From: Streptomyces sp. MBT65 | Lineage (GTDB): Bacteria > Actinomycetota > Actinomycetes > Streptomycetales > Streptomycetaceae | Length of the DNA: 42,925 nt | Assembly: GCF_016612545.1 (NCBI RefSeq) | Contig: NZ_JAENRY010000035.1 | Span: 1-42,925, forward strand | Reading direction: 5' to 3' | Part shown: positions 33,593-42,404 of the stretch, piece by piece | How the letters are laid out: each line of letters begins with the position of its first letter | Numbering within the stretch: position 1 is the stretch's first letter | Notes under the pieces: model-generated | What the model was told of the DNA's origin: nothing | Seen by the model: the letters and a program-made list of their open reading frames with translations, nothing else | Database searches by the model: none | Translations under genes and position numbers: made by a program

Positions 33593-35560
33593 ATGTCCAA
33601 TGTAAGCACACCCCTGTCTTCAACCATCGAGACGGCTGCGCGGGCTACGAGCACACACACGCTGCGCGCCGTCGACTACCTCCGGGTATCCACGGAAGAG
33701 CAGAAAAAGGGTTACGGCGTTGCCCGGCAGAGCAAGAAGACCCTCCGCCACATCGCGCTCAAACAGTGGACGCATGTCGCCAACTACAAGGACGAAGGGG
33801 TCTCCGGCTCCCTTGAAGCGGCGGACCGTGGAGATCTGAAGCGTCTGATGGAGGCCGCGCAGCAGACTCCCCGCCCCTTCGACATCGTGGTCGTGCCGGA
33901 CGCACGCGTCATCGGTCGCAAGGGGCGCGCCTTCTGGCGGTGGGTCTGGGCACTTGAAGACATCGGCGTCTACGTCGCGGTTGTTGCCGATGACTACGAC
34001 AACACCACGTCCGAGGGGCGCAAGAAGATGCGCCGTGACGCCGACTACGCCGAGACCGAGTGGGAAACCATCCGCGACCGTACTCAGGGCGGGTTGCAGG
34101 AGAAGGCCGAACTGACCGAGGCCGCACACATCGGTGGGCGACCTCCCTACGGCTACCGCATTGCCAACAAGGGCACGCCCGGCTCGTACCTGGTGAAGGA
34201 CCAGGCTGAGGCCAAGGTCATCCTGTATGTGTACGAGCTTGTGGTCGGCGAAGGGCTGAACCTCCGCAAAACCACCATTCGCCTCAACGCGGAGGGGATC
34301 ACGGCCCGTTCAGGCAGGGCGTGGACCCGTGACAACCTTCGCGATCGGATCATGTCAACGGCCGTTCTCGATGGCGTGACCGTCTTTCGCGGCAAGCACG
34401 CCAAGACCGGCGATGACGGCAATCCCATGTGGGGCGAGTCCATCAGGATCGAACTGCCTCGGATCCTGACCGATGAACAGAGTGCGGAACTGCGACGGAA
34501 GGTGTCCGAGACAGCGAAGCAGAGCAGCGGGCAGCGCGAGTTCTACCCTCTCAGTAGTCGAGTAACCAGCCTTTGCGGGAAGGCCTACACAGGGATCAGC
34601 CGTGCCGCCGAACGGGAAACCGCCCGACACTACCGATGCGCAGGCAACGCACCCCGAGACCCCAGCCAAAAGTCCTGCGGCTGCTCATATATCGATGCAG
34701 ACGCGCTTGAAGCGCACGTCTGGAAGAACGTCACTGAGATCGCGAGCGACAGCGAAAAACTCCAAGAGCTGGCCGCCGAATGGATCGGCATGGCGGAGGG
34801 GGACAAGTCCGCTCTGGCCGACCGAATCACGGACTTGGATCAGCAGATCGAAGGCATGAACGCATCGATCACGGCTGTGATCGTGGCAACGGCCAAACAG
34901 AGCAAGTCTGCTGAAGCCGTTGAGGCGGCGACAACGGTTCTGAACGAAGAACTTCAACAGCTCCAGAACCTGCGCGACGAAGCTGCCGAATGGCTGGCCG
35001 AGATGGAGGAGTCGGACCGCCGCGCACGGGACCTGAGGGCACTCGCGAACATGGCGCAGAACTCGTTTCCCGACATGGAACCGGAGCAGCGCGCGGCCAT
35101 TCTGTCCATGCTGGAGCTGAGGGTCACGATCACGGGACCGGTCCCCGCCGGGCGTCGAGGCGGCGTCCCCTGCACAGTGCGGGCCTGGTACACAGATGCA
35201 GGCCTCGGTGTGCCGGCTACATCACTCTCGGACGACGATTGGGCCAAGGTCGCTCCCCTGCTCCCGCCAGGACGCATGGGGACCGTTCGCCGGTCCGTGG
35301 ACGCCATCTTCTACAAGGCGCGAACCGGCAAGTCGTGGCCCAATGTGATCAAGGAGACCGGCGCCACGATTCAAGCCTCGAAGCACTTCAACACCTGGAA
35401 GTCCGATGGCACTTGGGCCCGCGTGAATGCCGCCCTGGCGGAGGTGGAGCGTGTACCCCTGCCTGAGCCCGAACTGCTGCCCACGATGGTTATCGAAGGG
35501 CGAGTCGACCCGAGCGCGATGCTGCACGCAGAAGAACGATCCCGAACGGAATGCCGATGA
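33593..35560 (+). CDS. int: Large serine integrase with IS5-transposase-like C-terminal region
   Basis: A 655-residue large serine recombinase from ATG 33593 (GGGAG five bases upstream). The catalytic domain begins AVDYLRVSTEEQ with nucleophile Ser33 and includes VVVPDARVIGRKGRAFW. The recombinase domain starts near GGRPPYGYRIANKG. A zinc-ribbon region has Cys in SLCGKAY, YRCAG and SCGCSY, with one usual Cys replaced. A coiled coil follows (QQIEGMNASITAV to EEMESDRRA). About residues 540-613 read SLSDDDWAKVAPLLPPGR, AIFYKARTGKSWPNV and FNTWKSDGTWARVNAAL, resembling the N-terminal domain of IS5-type transposases. The gene ends inside attR: the last three residues and the stop are chromosomal. 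Confidence 0.92.
   Translation: MSNVSTPLSSTIETAARATSTHTLRAVDYLRVSTEEQKKGYGVARQSKKTLRHIALKQWTHVANYKDEGVSGSLEAADRGDLKRLMEAAQQTPRPFDIVVVPDARVIGRKGRAFWRWVWALEDIGVYVAVVADDYDNTTSEGRKKMRRDADYAETEWETIRDRTQGGLQEKAELTEAAHIGGRPPYGYRIANKGTPGSYLVKDQAEAKVILYVYELVVGEGLNLRKTTIRLNAEGITARSGRAWTRDNLRDRIMSTAVLDGVTVFRGKHAKTGDDGNPMWGESIRIELPRILTDEQSAELRRKVSETAKQSSGQREFYPLSSRVTSLCGKAYTGISRAAERETARHYRCAGNAPRDPSQKSCGCSYIDADALEAHVWKNVTEIASDSEKLQELAAEWIGMAEGDKSALADRITDLDQQIEGMNASITAVIVATAKQSKSAEAVEAATTVLNEELQQLQNLRDEAAEWLAEMEESDRRARDLRALANMAQNSFPDMEPEQRAAILSMLELRVTITGPVPAGRRGGVPCTVRAWYTDAGLGVPATSLSDDDWAKVAPLLPPGRMGTVRRSVDAIFYKARTGKSWPNVIKETGATIQASKHFNTWKSDGTWARVNAALAEVERVPLPEPELLPTMVIEGRVDPSAMLHAEERSRTECR
35542..35549. 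other. attR core
   Basis: CCGAACGG, with the element arm AACGATC to the left and the chromosomal arm AATGCCGATGATC to the right. It lies within the last codons of the integrase gene (plus) and codons 36-38 of yccF (minus). Confidence 0.85.
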
Positions 35561-35654
35561 TCGTGATGCACAACAGCGCGCCCGCGAAGAGGTACCCGAG
35601 GAACAGCCAGAAGCCGCTCAGGACGAGCCAAATGACGTTCAGGATGGTTTTCAC
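35542..35654 (-). pseudogene. yccF-like gene, 5' part
   Basis: From GTG 35654 the minus strand reads [20 protein letters not shown], then a second hydrophobic stretch to CITIIGIPFG, where the element begins. The start codon overlaps the htpX stop (GTGA), so yccF was the second gene of an htpX-yccF operon. In the integrated state this fragment would be read through into the antisense of the integrase gene and should make only a short fusion peptide. Confidence 0.9.
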
Positions 35655-36514
35655 TGAGGGCGACCTGCCATCTTCTCGAGCCGGGCGATGCGCTCCGCCA
35701 TCGGCGGGTGTGTCGAGAACATCTTGGAGAGTCCCTGGCCCGGGCGGAAGGGGTTCGCGATCATCATGTGGCTCGCGGTCTCGATGCGGGGCTCCGGGGG
35801 CAGCGGAAGCTGCTTGGTGCCGGCGTCGAGCTTGCGCAGCGCGCTCGCGAGGGCGAGGGGGTCTCCGGTGAGCTGGGCGCCGGACGCGTCCGCCTCGTAC
35901 TCCCTGGAGCGGCTGATGGCCAACTGGATGAGGGTGGCGGCGAGGGGGCCCAGGATCATGATCAGCAGCATGCCCAGGATGCCGGGGCCGTCGTCGTCGT
36001 TCGAGCGGCCGATCGGGATCAGCCAGGCGAAGTTGACCAGGAACATGATCACCGAGGCGAGGGCACCGGCGACCGACGAGATCAGGATGTCACGGTTGTA
36101 GACATGGCTCAGCTCGTGGCCGATGACGCCACGCAGCTCGCGCTCGTCCAGGATGCGCAGGATGCCTTCCGTGCAGCACACCGCGGCGTTGCGCGGGTTG
36201 CGGCCCGTCGCGAAGGCGTTGGGGGCCTCCGTGGGCGAGATGTACAGGCGCGGCATGGGTTGGCGGGCCTGGGTGGAGAGGTCGCGGACCATCCGGTACA
36301 GGGCCGGGGCCTCGAACTCGCTCACCGGGCGGGCGCGCATCGCGCGTAGCGCCAGTTTGTCGCTGTTCCAGTACGCGTATGCGTTCGTGCCCAGCGCGAT
36401 CACGACCGCTACGACAAGCCCCATGCGGCCGAAGAAGCTGCCGATGACGATGATGAGTGCGGACAGTCCCCCGAGGAGAACTGCGGTCCTGAGCCCGTTG
36501 TGCCGGCGGTGCAC
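35651..36514 (-). CDS. htpX: HtpX-type membrane metalloprotease (M48)
   Basis: A 287-residue zinc protease. Two N-terminal transmembrane helices ([20 protein letters not shown] and [18 protein letters not shown]) precede the catalytic [10 protein letters not shown], with the Glu ligand in [10 protein letters not shown]. Two further hydrophobic segments surround residues 155-205. [16 protein letters not shown] is the conserved substrate-cleft strand. HtpX degrades damaged membrane proteins under stress. It is coupled to the broken yccF downstream and follows the nuo cluster at a 189-bp distance on the same strand. Confidence 0.95.
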   Translation of the reverse strand: MHRRHNGLRTAVLLGGLSALIIVIGSFFGRMGLVVAVVIALGTNAYAYWNSDKLALRAMRARPVSEFEAPALYRMVRDLSTQARQPMPRLYISPTEAPNAFATGRNPRNAAVCCTEGILRILDERELRGVIGHELSHVYNRDILISSVAGALASVIMFLVNFAWLIPIGRSNDDDGPGILGMLLIMILGPLAATLIQLAISRSREYEADASGAQLTGDPLALASALRKLDAGTKQLPLPPEPRIETASHMMIANPFRPGQGLSKMFSTHPPMAERIARLEKMAGRPQ

Positions 36515-36703
36515 GGTACGCCCTCCAAATCGTGCAGCAGGGGAACCCTTTGCTTGCTGATCTCTGATGCCACCGGTGTCGTGGTGTCACGTCCAGTGGA
36601 CCCTCCCGTACTGGTCAACGCCAGGCGGGGGGCTCTAGTTCCCTTGTGCGTGCGGCGACGGGGGTGGGCCGTCCGGGTGAGGACGGTGGTATGTGCCGGT
36701 GGC

Positions 36704-38227
36704 TCAGAAGAGTCCGGTGTCGACGAAGCGCAGGACCAGTTGGGGTGCTCCGGAGAGGGCGATCCCGAGGGCGCCGGTGAGGGCGATCGCTGCGGTGAGG
36801 GGCGCGGGGACGCGATGCTTGCCGTGCTCGCCCTCGGGGGCGCGGAACAGCAGGGCCGTCCACTGGAGGTAGTAGAAGAGCGCGATCACCACGTTGACGG
36901 CCATGACGACGGCCAGCCAGCCCAGACCCGCGTCGACGGCCGCCGAGAACACGGTGACCTTCGCGAAGAGCCCGATGACACCCGGCGGCAGCCCTGCCAG
37001 GCACAGCAGGAAGAAGGCCAGGAGCAGGGCGGCCAGCGGGTTGGACGCGTACAGGCCGCGGTAGTCGCTGATCCGGTTGAGAGCTCTGTTACGACCCACC
37101 AGGGCGGCCACCGCGAAGGCGCCGAGGTTCACGGCCGCGTACATGAGGGCGTAGGCGACGGTGGAGCCGATCGACTTCTGGGCGTCCTCGGAGTACGCGG
37201 CGGCGGCGATCGGCACCAGGAGGTAGCCGGCCTGTCCGACCGAGGACCAGGCGAGCAGTCGTACGGCGCTGTACGCGCGCGTGGCCTGTTGGCGCAGGGC
37301 ACCCAGGTTGCCGACCGTCATGGTGAGGGCGGCCAGCGCGGCGAGTGCGGGGCCCCACACGTCGGCGTACGACGGGAAGGCGACGACGGTGACGAGGATC
37401 AGGCCGGAGAAGCCGACCGCCTTGCCGACCACCGACAAGTAGGCGGCGATCGGGAGGGGCGCCCCTACGTAGGTGTCGGGTACCCAGAAGTGGAAGGGGA
37501 CGGCTGCCGTCTTGAAGGCGAAACCGATGAGAGTGAGGACGACGCCGGTCTGGGCCAGGGTGTGGAACTGGCCGTCGACGTGCTGGATGCGGTCGGCGAT
37601 CCGGGTCAGGTACAGGGTGCCTGTGGTGGCGTAGACGAAGCTGACGCCCATCAGGCTGACCGCGGTCGCGGTGACCGAGGACAGGAAGAACTTGAGGGCA
37701 GCTTCGGCGGACTTCCTGTCGCCGTGCCGGATGCCGACGAGGGCGAAGGCGGGCAGGGAGGCGACCTCCAGGGCGACGATCAGGGTCGCGAGGTCGCGGG
37801 AGGCGGGCAGGAGGGCGGCGCCCGCGGCGGAGGACAGCAGCAGGAACCAGTACTCCCCTTCGGGGAGTCCCTTGTCGGCGTCCTTCAGGGTGGTGATCGA
37901 CAGGAGGGCCGCGAGGAGGGCGCCGCCGAGCACCAGGAATTGGATGACCAGGGTGAAGCGGTCCGCCGTATAGCTGCAGGCGGTCGCGTCGCCGGTGAGG
38001 CAGAAGGTGGCGCGGTCGCCGTCCAGGAGGGGCAGCAGCATGAGCGCGGAGGCAGCCAGGCCCGCGACCGAGACCCAGCCCAGGAGTGCCTTCTTGGCGT
38101 CCTGGAGGAACAGGTCGGCGACGAGGACGACCAGGCCGACGACCGCTGTGATGGTGGGTGGTGCGATCGCGAGCCAGTCGACGGACTGGATCATCGAATC
38201 CGCGAGAGGCTGGGCCGGGGCGCTCAT
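36704..38227 (-). CDS. nuoN: NADH-quinone oxidoreductase subunit N
   Basis: A 507-residue antiporter-like membrane subunit of complex I. About 14 hydrophobic segments are visible, with the conserved FAFKTAAVPFHFWVPDTYVG and the LLAWSSVGQAGYLL segments carrying the buried Lys and Ser of proton channels. ATG 38227 overlaps the nuoM stop (ATGA). The frame remains open far upstream over nuoM, but that part is a shadow. It is the last gene of the nuo cluster before htpX. Streptomyces typically has two nuo loci, and the htpX neighbour suggests this is the second, smaller one. Confidence 0.95.
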   Translation of the reverse strand: MSAPAQPLADSMIQSVDWLAIAPPTITAVVGLVVLVADLFLQDAKKALLGWVSVAGLAASALMLLPLLDGDRATFCLTGDATACSYTADRFTLVIQFLVLGGALLAALLSITTLKDADKGLPEGEYWFLLLSSAAGAALLPASRDLATLIVALEVASLPAFALVGIRHGDRKSAEAALKFFLSSVTATAVSLMGVSFVYATTGTLYLTRIADRIQHVDGQFHTLAQTGVVLTLIGFAFKTAAVPFHFWVPDTYVGAPLPIAAYLSVVGKAVGFSGLILVTVVAFPSYADVWGPALAALAALTMTVGNLGALRQQATRAYSAVRLLAWSSVGQAGYLLVPIAAAAYSEDAQKSIGSTVAYALMYAAVNLGAFAVAALVGRNRALNRISDYRGLYASNPLAALLLAFFLLCLAGLPPGVIGLFAKVTVFSAAVDAGLGWLAVVMAVNVVIALFYYLQWTALLFRAPEGEHGKHRVPAPLTAAIALTGALGIALSGAPQLVLRFVDTGLF

Positions 38228-39798
38228 CGGGTGCCTCCTGCGAGGAGCTGCTGGACGGCCGGGTCGGTCAGGCCGAGGAGTGCCTTCGGCCACAGGCCTG
38301 CGGCGACGGTGAGGGCGACGAGCGGGGTCCAGGCGGCGAACTCGTACGTCTGGACGTCGGCGAGCTTCGGCGCTTCCTGCGCGACGGCACCCATGCAGAC
38401 ACGGCGGACCACGGCGAGCATGTAGGCGGCGGTCAGCAGGGTGCCGAAGGCCGCGATCGCCATGAAGGTGAGGAACGCGGGGCGGCTGAGGTCGGCGGCG
38501 GGCTTGAACGCGCCGAACAGGGCGAGCATCTCGCCCCAGAATCCGGCGAGTCCGGGGAGTCCGAGCGAGGCGACGGCGGCGAAGGCGAGCAGGCCGCCGA
38601 GGCGTGGTGCCTTGTCGTAGAGGGCGGCTCCGGTCTCCTCGGCCAGGGTGTCCAGGTCGGTCGTGCCCGTGCGGTCCTTGAGGGCGCCGACGAGGAAGAA
38701 CAGCAGGCCGGTGATGAGGCCGTGGGCGATGTTGGCGAAGAGAGCGCCGTTCACGCCGGTCGGGGTCATCGTCGAGATGCCGAGCAGGACGAAGCCCATG
38801 TGGCCGACGGAGGAGTACGCGATGAGGCGCTTGAGGTCGCCCTTCGCGCCCTGTTTCGCGAGAGCTAGGCAGGCCAGGGAGCCGTAGATGATCCCGACGA
38901 CGGCGAAGGCGGCGAGGTACGGCGCGAAGGTGTGCATGCCGTCCGGTGCGATCGGCAGCAGGATGCGGACGAACCCGTACGTGCCCATCTTCAGCATCAC
39001 GCCGGCCAGCAGGACCGAGCCGACGGTCGGGGCGGCGGTGTGGGCGTCGGGCAGCCAGCTGTGCAGCGGCCACATCGGCGTCTTGACCGCGAGCCCGATC
39101 CCGACCGCGAGAACGGCGATGACCTGCACGGATGTGGTCAGCGACCGGCCGTTGTCAGTGGCGAGTGCCACCATGTCGAATGTGCCCGCCTTGATTCCGA
39201 TCAGGAGCAGGCCGAGCAGCATGACGACGGAGCCGAGCAGCGTGAAGAGGATGAACTTCCAGGCGGCCTGGGTGCGTTGGGCACCGCCCCAGCGGGCGAT
39301 GAGGAAGTACATCGGGATGAGGACGGTCTCGAAGGCGAGGAAGAAGAGGATCAGGTCGAGGACGGCGAAGGTGGCGAGGGTGCCGGACTCCAGGACGAGG
39401 ATCAGGGCGACGAATGCCTTCGGGGACGGGCCCGACGGCATCTTGAAGTAGGAGTAGAGCGCGCAGAGGAAGGTCAGCAGCGCGGTCAGGACCAGGAGGG
39501 GGAGGGAGATGCCGTCGATGCCGAGGTGGATGCGAACGTCGAGTGCGGGGATCCAGCTGATGTCGGTCGTGGCCTGCATCTTCGACGGATGGTCGTGGTC
39601 GAAGCCGAGCGCGAGGACGATCGCGGCGACGAGGATCACGCCGGTCACGGTGACGCCGTGCCGTAGTACGGCCTGCTCGGGCGACTTCCCCTTCAGCCCG
39701 GGCGGGGCGGGCAGCAGAGCGGTGACGGCGCCGAGGAGCGGGCCGACGACGACGAACGCCAGAAGGACCTGCATCACGGACTCGTTGATATCGATCAC
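38224..39798 (-). CDS. nuoM: NADH-quinone oxidoreductase subunit M
   Basis: A 524-residue proton-pumping subunit, start GTG 39798. Motifs include HLGIDGISLPLLVLTALL, the Glu-bearing LAFETVLIPMYFLIARWGG, FAVKTPMWPLHSWLPDAHT (read GLAVKTPMWPLHSWLPDAH) and IAYSSVGHMGFVLLG. It has about 14 transmembrane helices. It lies 6 bp after nuoL and overlaps nuoN by 4 bp, so the genes are translated together. Confidence 0.96.
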   Translation of the reverse strand: MIDINESVMQVLLAFVVVGPLLGAVTALLPAPPGLKGKSPEQAVLRHGVTVTGVILVAAIVLALGFDHDHPSKMQATTDISWIPALDVRIHLGIDGISLPLLVLTALLTFLCALYSYFKMPSGPSPKAFVALILVLESGTLATFAVLDLILFFLAFETVLIPMYFLIARWGGAQRTQAAWKFILFTLLGSVVMLLGLLLIGIKAGTFDMVALATDNGRSLTTSVQVIAVLAVGIGLAVKTPMWPLHSWLPDAHTAAPTVGSVLLAGVMLKMGTYGFVRILLPIAPDGMHTFAPYLAAFAVVGIIYGSLACLALAKQGAKGDLKRLIAYSSVGHMGFVLLGISTMTPTGVNGALFANIAHGLITGLLFFLVGALKDRTGTTDLDTLAEETGAALYDKAPRLGGLLAFAAVASLGLPGLAGFWGEMLALFGAFKPAADLSRPAFLTFMAIAAFGTLLTAAYMLAVVRRVCMGAVAQEAPKLADVQTYEFAAWTPLVALTVAAGLWPKALLGLTDPAVQQLLAGGTR

Positions 39799-39804
39799 GC
39801 CTGC

Positions 39805-41799
39805 TCACGCTCCCGTGGCGACGAGGAGGACGGCGACCGTCAGGACGACGGTGCCGGCGAGCAGCGCGCTCACATAGGTCTGGAGATTGCCGGTCTGGGC
39901 GCGCCGTACGGCGGCTCCGGCGAGGCGGGGCAGGGTGCCCGCGCCGCGTACGTAGGTGTCGACGACCTCGCGGTCGAGGAACCGGACGAGACTCGCCGCC
40001 GCCAGCACCGGGCGGACGAACAGGGCCGCGTACACGGCGTCCAGGTGGAAGCCGGTGGCCGCGTGGCGGTGCAGCGGGCCGAGCAGGAGACGGCCCGGGT
40101 CCGCCGGGTCGGGTGCCGAGGCCACGTCTCCGTAGGCGGCCGTGTGGCTCGCGATGGCCTCGGCCTCGACGAGTCCGGCGTCGCCCTCCGGGTGGGCCGC
40201 GACCGCGCCCATCGGTGTGCGGGCCGCGAGCGCGGTGGTGTGCCGCCAGGCTCCGTAGGTGACGATGCCGCCGACGAGCGCGACGCCCGTACCGAGGACG
40301 GATGTGGTGAGCGTCGGGGTGAGGTCGCGGCCGTCGAACCAGTCGGGCAGCACGCGGTACGCGAGCCCGCCGAGGGCGAGGGACGGGACGGCGAGCACCC
40401 ACAGCACGGCGTTCATCGCCACCGGCTGCCTGCCGTGGTCGGGGGCATCGACTCCCTTGCCGTGGAAGGCGAGCAGCCACAGGCGGGTCGCGTACGCGGC
40501 GGTGAGCAGGGCCGTGAGCAGACCGGCGACGAGGACGATCCAGCCCGCGGCGCCGGGGATGTGCGAGGTGTGCTCGGTGGCCGCGTGTTCGGCGGCGCCG
40601 AGGACGGACTCCTTGGAGAAGAAGCCGCTGAACGGCGGGATCGCGGCGAGCGCGAGGAGCGCCACGGTCATCGTCCAGAAGGCGTCGGGGACGCGGGCGC
40701 GCAGGTTGCCCATGCGGGACATGGCGGCCAGGGAGTTGGTGCCGGAGGCGTGGATGATCACGCCTGCCGCGAGGAAGAGCAGCGCCTTGAAGGCGCCGTG
40801 GGACAGGAGGTGGAAGACGGCGGCACCGCGGTCGCCGACGGCGAGGGCGCCGGTCATATAGCCGAGTTGACCGATCGTCGAGTAGGCGAGGACGCGTTTG
40901 ATGTCGTCCTGGGCGAGCGCGGCGAGACCCGAGCCGGCCATCGTCACGGCGGCCATGGCGGCGAGGACGACCATCGCGGCCGAGGAGGCCTCGAAGACCG
41001 GGAGGAGACGCGCGACGAAGTAGACACCGGCGGCGACCATCGTCGCGGCGTGGATCAGCGCGGAGACGGGGGTGGGGCCCGCCATCGCGTCGGGAAGCCA
41101 GGTGTGCAGCGGGAACTGCGCCGACTTGCCCGCCACGCCGGCCAGGAGCAGCAGCGCGATCAGCGTCGGGTGGTGCAGTCCGCCGCTCGCGACGGTGCTG
41201 AGGATCTTGGTGACGCGGAAGGACCCGGCGTCGGTGGCGAGCGCGAACAGGCCGATCAGGAAGGGGACATCGCCGAGCTTGGTGACGAGGAAGGCCTTCA
41301 TGGAGGCGGCGCGGGCCTCCGGGGTCTCCCAGTAGTGGCCGACGAGGAAGTAGGAGCAGATGCCCATCACTTCCCAGCCGACCAGCAGCACGATCAGGTC
41401 GCCGGAGTAGACGACGAGGAGCATCGCGGAGGTGAAGAGGGAGACGAGCGCGGCGTACGAGGGGTAGCGCGGGTCGTCGCGCAGATAGCCCGTCGAGTAG
41501 ATCTGCACACAGGTGGCGACGAAGGTGACCAGAACGGCGACGAGGGCGGCGAACCCGTCGATGTGCAGGGCGAGTTCGACGGGGACCGAGCCGGTGGGCG
41601 TGAGTTCGGTGACGGAGTCGATGGCCGCGTCACCCCCCTGCCGTACGGCGACGATCGCGGCCAGCGCGAGTGCGGCGAGCGTCGGCAGGACGGCGAGCGG
41701 GCGGACGAAGCCGGGGGCGGTACGGCCGAGGAGCAGGCCGGCCGCGGCGCCCAGGAACGGGAGAAGGGGGACGAGGACGGCGAGGGTGGTCGTGGTCAC
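39805..41799 (-). CDS. nuoL: NADH-quinone oxidoreductase subunit L
   Basis: A 664-residue subunit, the most distal proton channel of the membrane arm. GTG 41799 overlaps the nuoK stop (GTGA). Motifs include [40 protein letters not shown] with the key Glu, [20 protein letters not shown], and [14 protein letters not shown]. The C-terminal part has the amphipathic lateral helix region typical of NuoL. Confidence 0.96.
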   Translation of the reverse strand: MTTTTLAVLVPLLPFLGAAAGLLLGRTAPGFVRPLAVLPTLAALALAAIVAVRQGGDAAIDSVTELTPTGSVPVELALHIDGFAALVAVLVTFVATCVQIYSTGYLRDDPRYPSYAALVSLFTSAMLLVVYSGDLIVLLVGWEVMGICSYFLVGHYWETPEARAASMKAFLVTKLGDVPFLIGLFALATDAGSFRVTKILSTVASGGLHHPTLIALLLLAGVAGKSAQFPLHTWLPDAMAGPTPVSALIHAATMVAAGVYFVARLLPVFEASSAAMVVLAAMAAVTMAGSGLAALAQDDIKRVLAYSTIGQLGYMTGALAVGDRGAAVFHLLSHGAFKALLFLAAGVIIHASGTNSLAAMSRMGNLRARVPDAFWTMTVALLALAAIPPFSGFFSKESVLGAAEHAATEHTSHIPGAAGWIVLVAGLLTALLTAAYATRLWLLAFHGKGVDAPDHGRQPVAMNAVLWVLAVPSLALGGLAYRVLPDWFDGRDLTPTLTTSVLGTGVALVGGIVTYGAWRHTTALAARTPMGAVAAHPEGDAGLVEAEAIASHTAAYGDVASAPDPADPGRLLLGPLHRHAATGFHLDAVYAALFVRPVLAAASLVRFLDREVVDTYVRGAGTLPRLAGAAVRRAQTGNLQTYVSALLAGTVVLTVAVLLVATGA

Positions 41800-42200
41800 G
41801 CGGTGGCCTCAGCCTTCTCGGCCGCGGGGGGCTCGGTGCGGTCGCTGCCGGCGGGGTCGCTGTCGGGGCCGTCGGGTTCGTGGCCCTCGGCGGTGTCGCG
41901 GAGCTTGTCGATGTCCGAGGTGCCGCGGGCTCGGTAGACGGCGAGGACGATCGCCAGGCCGATGCCGATCTCCGCGGCGGCGATGGCGATGGTGAACAGG
42001 GTCAGGGCCTGGCCGGAGTGCAGCTTCTCCTCGGCGGTCCGGCTGAGCCAGACGTCGAAGGCGACGAGGTTCAGGTTGACGGCGTTGAGCATCAGCTCGA
42101 CCGACATCAGGACGAGGATCGCGTTGCGGCGGGCGAGGACGCCGTAGATGCCCGTACAGAAGAGGAGGGCGGCGAGCACGGCGGGATAGACGAGGTGCAT
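41796..42200 (-). CDS. nuoK: NADH-quinone oxidoreductase subunit K
   Basis: A 134-residue subunit with three transmembrane helices and the conserved Glu-containing [20 protein letters not shown] (Glu in the second helix). It is longer than the usual 100 residues because of a hydrophilic tail rich in Asp, Pro and Glu after [15 protein letters not shown]. The start ATG 42200 shares one base with the nuoJ stop, and the stop overlaps nuoL. Confidence 0.94.
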   Translation of the reverse strand: MHLVYPAVLAALLFCTGIYGVLARRNAILVLMSVELMLNAVNLNLVAFDVWLSRTAEEKLHSGQALTLFTIAIAAAEIGIGLAIVLAVYRARGTSDIDKLRDTAEGHEPDGPDSDPAGSDRTEPPAAEKAEATA

Positions 42201-42211
42201 CAGCGGGCTCC

Positions 42212-42360
42212 CTTCTGTTCGGTGGGGGTGGGCTGGTCGGTGGCGCTGGTGTGTTCAGTGGCAGTGGTCTGTTCGGTGGGGGTGGTCCGCTTGGTCGAGT
42301 CGTTCCGCTTCGCCGAGTCGTTCCGCTCGGTCGGGGTGGTCCGCTCGGCCGGATCGTTGC
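42212..42360 (-). repeat. 18-bp tandem repeat in the nuoJ tail
   Basis: On the minus strand the tail reads as hexapeptides [36 protein letters not shown] and PTPTEQ. This is an imperfect 18-bp period typical of replication slippage in a non-essential tail. Confidence 0.75.
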
Positions 42361-42389
42361 CTTGAGACCGACCATTTCGCCCGAAGGTG

Positions 42390-42404
42390 TGATTACGGTA
42401 ATCA
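42390..42404. promoter_or_regulatory. Palindrome TGATTAC-G-GTAATCA in the nuoJ tail
   Basis: A perfect 7-bp inverted repeat in a locally AT-richer patch, 190 bp before nuoK. It could be an operator or internal promoter element, or chance. Confidence 0.35.

Larger units (their letters stand above)
19336..35549. mobile_element. Integrated AICE-type element in yccF
   Basis: The element is bounded by an 8-bp identity CCGAACGG at 19336-19343 and 35542-35549, and it splits a yccF-like gene. The unit length is 16,206 bp. The core machinery is a serine integrase next to attR, a RepSA-like initiator, an FtsK/TraB-like translocase, a small membrane protein, an SCO3933-family regulator and a GntR regulator, which is the standard gene set of actinomycete integrative and conjugative elements (pSAM2/SLP1 type). 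Those elements typically use a tyrosine integrase and a tRNA site. A serine integrase with a protein-gene target is the less common variant. Cargo includes an intact yccF and a lower-GC protease-NTPase-WD40 operon. Confidence 0.93.

Noticed and set aside
19144..35572. The 31-bp direct repeat as the true att core
   Set aside because: Using it would leave a yccF missing its middle. The 8-bp core at 19336/35542 rebuilds the full gene, colinear with the intact copy. The longer identity comes from the internal duplication of yccF.
36500..41937. Several 600-codon plus-strand frames across the nuo region
   Set aside because: All are antisense to nuoL, nuoM and nuoN and have Gly/Glu/Arg-rich shadow composition.
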